A stretch of 64,000 nt of DNA from Orychophragmus violaceus (Eukaryota; Streptophyta; Magnoliopsida; Brassicales; Brassicaceae): positions 59,733,728 through 59,797,727 of the forward strand of contig CM058236.1 of assembly GCA_030180135.1 (NCBI GenBank). Reading direction: 5' to 3'. A program made the translations under genes and the position numbers. The notes under the pieces are model-generated. The model saw only the letters and a list, made by a program, of their open reading frames with translations. It was not told the origin of the DNA and searched no databases. Of this stretch, positions 55,649 to 64,000 are shown piece by piece (position 1 is the stretch's first letter; each line of letters begins with the position of its first letter).

Positions 55649-56833
55649 TGATAGGTGTATAGTTTTCCCTATTCTACTGCAAGTGCACAGTTAATGCAAT
55701 CGTAGTATATAAGGTATCGAATCCCACGAGGACTCTCAGTCACACAATAGATTATTAGTAATTCGGATTAAATTAAGTGAAGCAGATGTAAAAGCAGTAA
55801 ACGAAATATCAAAGCGAATCAAGTGAGTTTGTAAGCAAGAGAGCAAAGCGTTAGGTATCAGGAGTTCTCAGGAAATCAGGAACGCAAGCAATCAATTAAT
55901 CAGGATCCAATCAATAACTGTTCTAGAACTCAAAACACAGATATAGAATTAACCAAATTCCTTTGCGATAATTCTCTAAGTCTAAGTGCAGCAAACCAAA
56001 CTTTCGTTTGCGAGAACTAGCAGATTAAACTAGCATTAATTCCAGGTTTGATATGTTCACAATTACCCTAGACCAAACTTCCGTTTGCGAACAGTTTAAT
56101 TGCTTATCTAAGTTCTTTCTAGTTAAATTAACCAACTTCCGCTGAATTAATCAACCTAACATCATAATTCTGATTAGCTACTTCAGATTAAGCATTAAGA
56201 ACGACTTAGATAAAGAACTGGCAGATATAAATCCTTATTAACTAATTAGAACTGTAATTCTCTGAAATCCCTAATGAGAATCCTTCAACCTAACAGGTGA
56301 TCTACTCAGACATGTTCATCGAGACAGAAAACATCATAAGTAGAAAACCAAATATCATAAAAACAGAATAATCAACAGAGGTTCAAAATCCTCTCTCTTT
56401 CGAGAGCAAGATCAGCCCCTCAGGCTCTCTGAAAATAAAATAAAATAAGACTTAATAAAAGCGTGTCCTAAACAATGGCTTAAAAACTCTATTTATAACC
56501 TAAAACACGAATTGGGGTTTCTTTGTGAATATCAGAAACTTCTGGGCAAAACTGCAATTTCTTCATCCTTTATTAAACCGTCGTTTGGCCCATCTCGCTG
56601 GTGCAACGATCGTTGCCATAAGTGTGACGATCGATGCAGCTCGGAAATATCAACAGTGAACTTGATCTCTCGGCCAAATACTCCAATTAGCTCCAGAAAA
56701 TGCTATAATCACCAAATATGCTCCAAATGTGCTTGTACCTAATAAATACCTGAAAAGACTCTAAAACATAGTAAAAGACTCGATAAATGACACATATACC
56801 ATGGTTAAAATCCCTAAAATCCATGGTATATCA
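55649..56833 (-). repeat. 5' LTR of Athila-C
   Basis: 1185 bp, offset 6469 from the 3' copy and almost identical to it. Its CGATCG pair is at 56609.5/56630.5. Confidence 0.93.
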
Positions 56834-56838
56834 ATTGG

Positions 56839-57367
56839 CCACTTAGATTATTAATGTTAGGTTGATTTCTGCAACGACAGTTGGTTAATTAATTAGAAAA
56901 AACCTAGATGAGCAATTTGACTATTCGCAAAGAAATTTGGCTTAGGAGAATTGTGAACGAAAGAACCTGAGTTTAATGCATGTTTAGGATCTCTAGAATT
57001 CGCAACGAAAGTTGGTTTGCTAGGATTGTTATACATAGATAATATCCGCAACGAAAGTTGGTTTCTTATGCTTCTGTGATTCTAGTTCTAGAACAGTTCT
57101 TAATTAGATCTCGATTGATTAATTAGCTTGTGTTCCTGATTTCCTGAGAACTCCTTTGACCTGACGCTTCGTTTGATTGCCTACAAAACCGCTTGATTTA
57201 CTTTTTGTTCTGATTTACTACTTTCTACTGTTTCACCTAGCTTAATTCGACGTTCTACAATCTATCGCAAGATCTTGAGTCTCTGTGGATTTCGATACCC
57301 TATATACTACTGGTTCACGCCTGTGCACTTGCAGTGTAGATCTAGGGATTAAAACCTGATCGTATCA
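56839..57367 (+). repeat. 3' LTR of Athila-B, second part
   Basis: It resumes the Athila-B LTR after Athila-C and ends CGTATCA before the ACTAC duplication. Confidence 0.87.
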
Positions 57368-57513
57368 ACTACCACGATTATATCACATGCTAGACGCTTC
57401 TGATGAACAGAAGGTGGTCAAGAGTTTACATGATTGTGAATCTGTGGACCCAAAATACGTGTGGACCACTATCCATCCAAAAGCAACATTTCACTTTGCC
57501 ACCTCCTATCCAT

Positions 57514-57831
57514 GGTAAGCGACTTGCATATGATATGATCGTAGTAGTGTCCATGAAATGCCGATAATGTGGACACATAATCTAGACTGTCCATTCGAAT
57601 CTTCCATATTAACTCCGATTTTGTTTTTTTTTTAATTTTGATACATCGACTGATTATATCTCCATCCCGGCGGTCTATATGGCCGGAAACCTCAACTCCG
57701 CCATCGTATCCACCGTCAGAAAATGAGGGGTGAAAATAAATGTGAAGAAAGAAAGAGAGTGAAGGGAAAGAAAAAGAAAAAATAACAATAAAAAAACTAT
57801 GGATAGAAGGGAAATCGTGTGACCCCTATCC
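57514..57831 (-). repeat. Right terminal inverted repeat of the foldback element
   Basis: Reverse complement of 41917-42215 with length changes in the homopolymer and CT-rich parts. Confidence 0.78.
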
Positions 57832-59007
57832 ATTGACAGAGGTATTTGATGTTTTGTCATGTGTGCGAGGGATATATTGGTCCAACAACTACATAATAAC
57901 TTGGCAAAAGATACAAAAATGATATGAAACATTAAAAGGTATTAAAGTTCACAAAAAGATTTAAAGATACAATGGATGCAATTCACCCTTCATACAAGGC
58001 TTGTTCTCAACGTCGCCGACCTAGAGACGACGTGGTCGGTTCTTCACTGTAGGTGTGTTTGATTAGACAGTCCATGAAACATGATCTAGTTGCTCCAAGT
58101 GTTCATTGTCAGTAATTTACATTTGACTTTCTATATACGGTTTTGAAATGGTATACATGTTTTTATATTTCCTTAACCTTATTGATTGGATAAGAGTCTT
58201 TCTACATATGCAATCCAATATGTTATTAGCTTTGACATTGTCACATGTTTTGAGCAAATTAAGAACAAGCAAGTGAAGGAAAACTTGGGTTCCCATTGTT
58301 TCCTACTCTAGTTCTATCTTCTCTCTGCTGTCCATACTTTCTTCGAGCTACATATGAGGACTCCTCTCAAGTGCACGGTCCTAAGTGAAAGTGTGAGATT
58401 TTATTAAACAGAAAATGCATGCGTTGGAACAGCAAAAACAACATTAGAATAAGTGCTAAATATTAATTCACAAAAGATGTTGATATTTCACAAGAACTAT
58501 GAGGTGGTAATACATAGAAAAGAATATTTAAGTCTCTTCACACAATATCATGCGTGATCTAAATGAAAATGCTTATTGCCTTTAGAAATAATAAAGAATG
58601 CAAAAGAAGAAAAAAGTAAAAGTGTATGAGTGGTGGAGATAAAAGCAGTGTTTCTTTGTTGGTTATACAAGAAATGTCTTCTTTTTCATACCTACATATG
58701 AAACACAAAGAAAAATCAGAGGATCTTTAATGAAGAATAAACTTGAAGAGAGAAAACAACCAAGGTTTATATTCATCTTCGTGTGAGAAATAGAATTGCA
58801 GGTTTTGTAATTTTATGTTATTGTGAGTTAGAAATACAATGTCACAAGCTAAGGGTTGTCTTTGGTTGTGTGTAAATCCTAATAAGAGTGTTTTAAACAT
58901 CTTATATATTTATAATCGATAAAAACTCGGTGCACCAGAGTTTCGAGAATTGTTGTTTTTCAATTAGTATGAGAGAGGGCATCTGAACCAAGTTGTAACT
59001 TTACAAC
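57832..59007. other. Unassigned AT-rich sequence
   Basis: No open frame, terminal repeat or RNA gene that I can support. It may include the LTR and leader of the decayed gag element that follows. Confidence 0.4.
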
Positions 59008-61070
59008 ATGTGGAAATCCTGTGGAAAGATGGACGCAAAGGAGGTAGTGTTTCTACAACGAAATCCTATCATTGAGAAGGGTAACTACGGTCACTGGAAG
59101 ATGAAGATGAGAGCACTTATCAGGGGAATCCACGAGGACTCATGGAATGCAATAGAAACAGGATGTACGTCTTCAATGGCAAGAAGTGAAAGCGGACAAG
59201 AAGTGGAAAAACCCAAGTCTCTTTGGACAGATGATGAGAAAATCATGGCTAAGTACAAAACAAAGGATTTGTTTGCCATCTTCAACTCTATCAACGAGAA
59301 TCAATTCAAGGGTATTTAATGTTGTGAATCTTTAAAAAGGTGTGGAATAAACTTAAGGTTGACTATGAAGGAACATCGAACGTAAAAAGATCACGACTGG
59401 ATAAGCTTGCAATAAAGTTCAAGAACATTTGAATGGAACAAATGGAATCCATAGAGGAGTTTAGCGGAAAGCTAAGCGAGGTTGCAAACGAAGTTCAGAA
59501 TATGGGTAAAAAGCATAAGGACAAGAAGCTTGTCAAAAAGGTCATGCCACCATCTAAGTTTTAGTCCCAGAAAAGCGCAAGGGAACTTGCTTTGGATACC
59601 TGACAACATCGACTTTGATGAAGTGGTTGGACATTTGAAAGTTTATGAAATGGAATTTCATGCGTCTAAGGCAAGTATCTCAAAGGGAATAGCTCTCGTA
59701 TCAGCGAAAGGGATGACATGAGAGAATTTAATAGTGGGATGGTAATGATGACTAAGAACTTCAGCCGAGCTCTAAGGAGGCCATACAATACTGTTAAAAA
59801 TCAATAGTGGTCGGTCAAGTAGGAAAAATTACCAACCATGCCATGAATGTCAAGGATATGGCAACTCCAAAGCTCAGTGTCCAAATATAAAATATGAGAT
59901 CTCAAGTGCTTTGGTTGTAAAGGGATAGGACACACAAAAGCTGAATGTGTGGGAGGCTAACAAGAAAGGGTAAATCTTAGAGTAGGATGAGCGAAAGTAA
60001 TTCCGATGATGAAGATGCTTTAGATGAAAGGGCATGATACATAACTTTCTTTGGATCTATTGAAGATACTCGTGACTCCGCTGACAGTGAGACAGATGTT
60101 GAGACTAAAGAAAACTCATTAGACTGAGAAGCTAAAACCAAAGAAGAGGAACATTCTGTAATGCCATGACCACTCTCTTCTGTGGGCCTGTGGGCCCACC
60201 CTCGTCCGACAGCCGGTTTTGTAATTTTTGGGAGACTTTAAAGACTTTTTTATTGTCCTTGCAATCATCACATGATCGTTCCCCATGATTTGTCCTCACT
60301 CATACGATACCGCGAATCACTTCCTGATAGGTCATCCATCCTTTAACTACTCCAGCTCAAGCACGCTTACCTCTGGAGTTTTCTCTAGACAAGTGATGGA
60401 AAAGATAAGTGCACTTTGGTGACATAGGTATCAAGCCAAAACAATTCATTTAAGCCCATCCGCATATACCACACACCGGGATGTTTTAATTCACCCCCTC
60501 TCACAGAGCGCAACACCCTCGTTTCGCACCAGTATCGTTATCCTTGAACGTGTGAGCCCTCACTGACTCCACAATTTTCCTTGGATTCGAGTCTGATACC
60601 AATTGTATGCCCCGATCACACCTGTACATGGGCCCCATGCCCGCTCACTTGACCTGTGGGCCCACCCTCGTCCGATAGCCGGTTTTGTCAATTTTGGAGA
60701 CTTTACATACTTTTTTACTGTCCCTACTATCACCACATTATCGTTCCCCGTGATTTGTCCTGACTTGCACGATATCATGAATCACTTCTTGGTAGGTCAC
60801 CCATCCTTAAACTATTCCAGTTCAAGCACGCTCAACTCTGAATTTTTCTCTGGACAAGTGACCGAAAAGGTAAGTGCACTTTTTTGACTTACGTAGCCAA
60901 ATCAATTCTTTTAAGCCTATCCGGCATAAAGAAAATGTGATTCTAATAGAAAAAAAAGATTGATCTTCAAGACCTGAACAAGAGTTTAAGTGAGTTGATG
61001 ACTGTTGAAAGAGACAAAAGTAGTTATCTTGGTTAGGATTTATATGAAACTAGAAAGACGATTCACATGC
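59008..61070 (+). pseudogene. Decayed Copia-type gag (UBN2 family) with TRIM insertion
   Basis: The open start (59008-59319) has VVFLQRNPIIEKGNYGHWKM and LWTDDEKIMAKYKTKDLFAI, the usual beginning of the DUF4219/UBN2 type of Copia gag. After a frameshift near 59320 the homology continues with stops through the UBN2 domain (59323-59720) to a zinc knuckle CFGCKGIGHTKAEC near 59912-59953. An acidic stretch and a coiled-coil-like LQDLNKSLSELMTVERDKS near 60970 lie on either side of the TRIM at 60157-60925. No protease or pol follows before the CACTA end at 61074. Confidence 0.65.
60157..60925 (-). mobile_element. TRIM (terminal-repeat retrotransposon in miniature)
   Basis: Two direct repeats of about 310 bp (60157 to about 60468 and about 60605-60925) share CCACCCTCGTCCGA, ACAAGTGA and TAAGTGCACTTT among other blocks. 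They flank only about 135 bp, with a minus-strand primer site TTGGTATCAGACTC (near 60590-60603) and a purine tract GAGAGGGGGTGAA. No coding. The copies differ at many sites, so the insertion is old. No clean target duplication was found. Confidence 0.6.
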
Positions 61071-61119
61071 TCACACTACAAAAAATATGAACATTGATAG
61101 CACAAGAAGATAGCACGGT

Positions 61120-62260
61120 TTTACAAAATGCTATTATATATGATATATTGAGATCGAGTACTCTATTATAGCATTAAATCAATGCTAAACTAAAATTTCT
61201 TTAAGCGGGAACAAAAATAAGTTTTGGAGCCAACTTTTGCATAAGGTGCTCATTTTTTCATAAAGGCGCCACACTTAACCAAATTTTTATTTTTAACAAA
61301 CTTTTATTCCCAATTCTTTTAGAAGTTGTGGAAAACATGTTTCTCTCTATACGACCAAAAAAAAAATCTTCTCTCTAGTCTCTCATTTTCTTACCCTTGT
61401 AGATCTATACGGCTTTCCTCCATCATCGTCCGATCTACACTGCTTTCCTCCTCCGTTATCCTCCATCGTCTCTCCTCCTCTCCTTTGTTTGATCGTAAAC
61501 CCTAATTTTTGGGAATCTGCAACTACTGAAACTGATCTGAGCTTTCTCTCTCCATTGTTAAGTGGCTGCTTCATCTTCTTCGTTGTTGCTCGACGTCGAC
61601 ACCATCTGAAGGTCTCTAGCCATGGATGTCGGGTATATTCTTCTATCTCTCTTCACTAGCTTACTCTTTCAGATTCTGTAACATATATTGGAAGATTTGT
61701 TTTTTTTTGGATTTCATATTTAATTTGTATATGAGGAAAATTGGGCAGATCGATGATGTTATGTATGGGTCGATTTTCATTTCTCTTTTGCTAACCCCTT
61801 TTTGTTTCATTTCGGATTTCTTCTGCGTGTGGCCGTGAAGCCTCTCAGCTTCTAATACAACACTCGAGCTTGACAAAGTAAGTGTCTAGCTCCTTGTTCT
61901 TTCAGCTTTTGATAAACCGATTCATCTTCATTTTAAAGTCCTAGCCAACCGATTTCAAATTCTAACACTTCTTCTTCCTGTAGATCGATTCCATGTATGA
62001 GACAAGTTATGGGTTGTTCGATTTTACCGAACCTCTTTACATACCCGAGATAGAGAGGTAAGGGTCTAACTTCCTTGTTCCTTCAACTATTTTAAATCGA
62101 TCTATCTTCCTCTTTGAAGATCTTGTCCACTGATGATGAGTTCTGGGTTGTTCGATCTCAACTCTTAACTCACTAAGATAAGTTTATGTCCCTAAATCTC
62201 ATCTTAAGTTTGGTGTTGTTATGTCTGGTTTGATTTTCTCTTCTGCTGTGTTGTGTGTGT
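61120..62260 (+). other. UTR-like and intron-like sequence inside the CACTA element
   Basis: A CT-rich stretch (61330-61600) like a plant 5' untranslated region leads to CCATGGATGTCGGG at 61620. Exon-like pieces with a following GTAAG occur near 61984-62057. I cannot name their source. Open frames here are short. Confidence 0.35.
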
Positions 62261-62265
62261 TACAG

Positions 62266-62399
62266 TGGTACTTCTACAGCGCGTTAGATAAGAAGTATGG
62301 AAACGGCGCAAGAATGAACCGAGAAACTAACAAAGGCTACTGGAAAGCAACTGGAAAAGACAGACAAATCCGCCGTGACATTCAGTTGCTCAGATAAGT
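62266..62399 (+). pseudogene. NAC-domain gene fragment (one exon piece)
   Basis: After an acceptor-like TACAG the frame reads WYFYSALDKKYGNGARMNRE and then GYWKATGKDRQIRRDIQLL, the conserved C and D subdomains of the plant NAC transcription-factor DNA-binding domain. It most resembles the membrane-tethered NTL group by the ALDKKYGNGARMNR wording, from memory of the family. The A, B and E subdomains are missing and a stop (AGATAA) follows, so it is not a working gene. Confidence 0.75.
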
Positions 62400-62842
62400 G
62401 TCTCATCCCTTTGTCTCTGCTATCTATTTTCGATTTGAATTCTTGCTCAAAAGCTTGACAAATCCTTTAAATGCAGACTTCTGAGATGGCTTCTTGAACA
62501 GATCATACACGCCTTTGATGAGATGATTTATCATCTAACATGCGTTTCTTCTCCATTGCAAGTAGCTGGAGTTGGTGTGGTATGTCTCTAGTTCTTTTTT
62601 CTGTTTCTGTAAAATAGTAACCCAGCCTCACTAACACAATGCGAGCTATGCAGGCGGTTTTCGCAGCATTGTATGCTTTGTTTGGTGCATTTAATTCTTT
62701 CTCATTCCTATGTAGAATCTCTTCTTCTCGCATTCAACATTGCAGTAACATGAATTGTTATCTCTCTCGCAGAATGGGAGAAAACACTGCAACTTATAGC
62801 TGTCATTGGCCTTGGTTTGGTATTGTTTTAACTCCCACTTAG

Positions 62843-63224
62843 GCACTTACTGGATGATGAGTATGAGAAACTGATTAGAAGAATGAATCCACCCAGGTAT
62901 TACTAAATTGTTCTTTTTTCCAATATAAACCATTTAAATAATAAATCTCTGATGTGGCTTTGGATAAAACCTCTGTTTAGGGTTGTGATTCATAATGACT
63001 CGTGCAAGAAGGCAACTGTGATAAGGGTACTTTCCTTTTTGTTCACTCTTGCGGTTATATCATCTAAATCTATAAGAGTTTTTGTTTTCTTATACATATT
63101 CTTTTGGTTTGTGATGTTTCTCAGGTTGATAGTGCAAATGAATATGGGATTCTTCTTGAAGTTGTACAAATCCTCACTATCACCAAAGCTTACATATCCT
63201 CTGATGGTGGTTGGTTCATGGATG
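62843..63224 (+). pseudogene. ACT-domain-repeat (ACR) gene fragment, three exons with introns
   Basis: Exon 1 (62843-62896) reads LLDDEYEKLIRRMNPPR, exon 2 (62981-63026) VVIHNDSCKKATVIR, exon 3 (63125-63224) VDSANEYGILLEVVQIL then TITKAYISSDGGWFMD. Introns begin GT and end AG and join in frame. This is the N-terminus and first ACT domain start of the ACR family of plant ACT-repeat proteins, thought to sense amino acids. Exon 3 lacks four codons that the family usually has after VQIL. The next exon is not found. Kept introns show capture at the DNA level. Confidence 0.75.
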
Positions 63225-64000
63225 GTATGCTTCTATTTTTCAATGCTCACTTTTTAGTCTCCTTTACTTGTGAACAAGGAATTGAGTCTCATCTTCTCTC
63301 TGCACTTTGTAGTATTTAATGTCCTTAGTTGTGTTTATACAGACACGGAAACGTCTGTCATTTTCAGTTCTTTGAGCTTCTAATTCTTTAGATTTGTCAG
63401 TCTTTTCTCTACTTATATGTCAAAATTATCTACATGTTATTGGTAAACATCTTAGTTCTCTTTTGGAATTTGGTGAATGATGACATGTTGTTGTTAATGC
63501 AGAGATTCGAGCTCTATAAGACTATAATGGTGTTGTTTCCTCTTCAGCATGAATTCCTGTAAAGATCATGTCTTTCAGCATGGAACTTCAACTCGGCAGA
63601 GCAGAGGAGAAGTGTTGTCTGGAAGAACCTTCCCATGTCCCTCTTTTGAGGTGTTAATGAAGGCAGAGGTTACTAGCAGTTGCACTCAACAGGTGTGTAG
63701 TGTTTACTCTGTTGATATTTGATCTAATCAATCTCTTTGTATGAACATTTTTAATGCATTCAAGAGTTTGTCGTTTCTTTTTCTTCCATTCTGTATCAAT
63801 GGCTCATACACTATAGAATGTTACTCCTTGTGTCCTATACCTTGTTGTGATGGGTTTCCATTATAGACTTTGTATATTAGACTCACGTATCTATTTAGTT
63901 TGGATTGGACTATGTATGTTCATTGTTGAACATTTGTGTGTTTTTGTAGAGTTTTGAAGCTTTAAACCAGTGAGCTGTAGCAGTGGTGGTTGATCCAATT
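63225..64000 (+). other. Further intron-like and exon-like sequence of the CACTA element
   Basis: Mostly T-rich, intron-like. A stretch near 63557-63692 is open, ends CAACAG before GTGTGT, and could be an exon of a third captured gene that I do not recognise. Confidence 0.35.

Larger units (their letters stand above)
49180..56833 (-). mobile_element. Athila-C: recent, pol-less Athila-type element with ORF1
   Basis: Two 1185-bp LTRs, nearly identical (one difference noticed: AATTAACC against AATTACCC), and a perfect ATTGG duplication (49175-49179 and 56834-56838) bound the element. On the minus strand: 5' LTR, tRNA-Asp-type primer site, a 445-codon gag-like frame, a spacer, a frameshifted ORF1, a long 3' region and a polypurine tract. 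Protease, RT, RNase H and integrase are absent. It must have been moved by a related full element. Confidence 0.93.
43132..57367 (+). mobile_element. Athila-B: decayed, pol-less Athila-type element
   Basis: The target duplication ACTAC (43127-43131 and 57368-57372) encloses an LTR (43132-44293), a primer site, a broken gag-protease gene, a non-coding region and a polypurine tract, then a 3' LTR split by Athila-C (48549-49179 and 56839-57367). There is no RT, RNase H, integrase or ORF1. It is inserted in the foldback array. The LTRs differ at several sites, so it is older than Athila-C. Confidence 0.87.
41917..57831. mobile_element. Foldback/MULE-like element interrupted by Athila-B
   Basis: Long inverted repeats (41917-42215 and 57514-57831) flank a tandem array (42216-43131 and 57368 to about 57430). 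The outer tips read GGATAG then CACACGATTTCCC in both; the right copy has four extra bases. Possible flanking repeats ATGGACAC and ATTGACAG match at six of eight positions, so the exact ends and the target duplication are uncertain. There is no transposase. Long inverted repeats plus internal tandem repeats fit foldback elements of the FARE type in Arabidopsis. Confidence 0.65.
61074..64000 (+). mobile_element. CACTA (En/Spm-type) element end with captured gene pieces
   Basis: CACTACAAAAAATATGAACA at 61074 looks like a CACTA terminus, with subterminal GATAGCAC at 61096 and 61109 and a possible 3-bp target TCA at 61071-61073. The other end would lie right of the window. Inside are intron-bearing fragments of a NAC gene and an ACT-repeat gene. 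No transposase gene is seen. Confidence 0.5.

Noticed and set aside
61626..61838. 70-codon frame after an ATG in the CACTA element
   Set aside because: It runs through intron-like, T-rich sequence with no domain.
1..64000. tRNA, rRNA or centromere satellite arrays
   Set aside because: I looked for cloverleaf-like or rRNA-like blocks and for 170-180-bp satellite monomers and found none I could support.

Overview
This window looks like pericentromeric heterochromatin of a plant, very probably a Brassicaceae species. It is almost entirely LTR retrotransposons nested in one another, with Athila-type Ty3/gypsy elements carrying the long tRNA-Asp-type primer site (TGGCGCCGTTGCC), Copia elements carrying the initiator-Met primer site (TGGTATCAGAGC), a foldback DNA element, a TRIM and one end of a CACTA element. 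The captured NAC and ACT-domain exons at the right end read like Arabidopsis-type genes. I see no complete host gene. The species cannot be fixed from the sequence alone. Element names used here (Copia-1 to -4, Athila-A to -C, Giant-LTR, TR-GAG) are labels for this window only.

Layout, left half. The oldest layer is a degenerate Copia-4 (39.2-41.4 kb, minus). Athila-A (17.9-39.2 kb, minus; left end outside the window) sits in it. Athila-A was then hit by Giant-LTR (21460-30559, plus, two 3.57-kb LTRs around 2 kb), by TR-GAG (32228-35134, plus, gag only) and by Copia-2 (3561-17910, minus, degenerate). Copia-2 in turn holds Copia-3 (7944-15735, plus), which has 642-bp LTRs identical by eye, a perfect 5-bp target duplication and an unbroken 1325-residue polyprotein. 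Copia-1 (1-3560, minus, cut by the window) sits in the 3' LTR of Copia-2.

Layout, right half. A foldback element (41917-57831) has terminal inverted repeats of about 300 bp and an internal tandem array. Athila-B (43132-57367, plus, gag-protease only, riddled with stops) is inserted in that array. Athila-C (49180-56833, minus, no pol, near-identical LTRs) is inserted in the 3' LTR of Athila-B. From 59 kb there is a decayed Copia-type gag carrying a TRIM. From 61074 there is a CACTA terminus followed by intron-containing fragments of a NAC gene and an ACT-domain-repeat gene.

How the parts relate. Only Copia-3 looks able to supply its own proteins. Athila-C, TR-GAG and Giant-LTR lack reverse transcriptase and integrase and must have moved with enzymes supplied in trans. 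The main new observation is a shared cis-code. Four families from both superfamilies (Copia-1, Copia-2, Athila-B, Athila-C) carry a palindrome with CGATCG at its core, mostly as pairs whose centres are 20-23 bp apart, in LTRs, leaders and spacers. Copia-1 and Copia-3 leaders also carry such cores at about 11-bp steps. The flanks of the core differ by family while the spacing is kept, which suggests a family-tuned protein-binding array. Copia-1 is inserted exactly inside one of these palindromes in the Copia-2 LTR.
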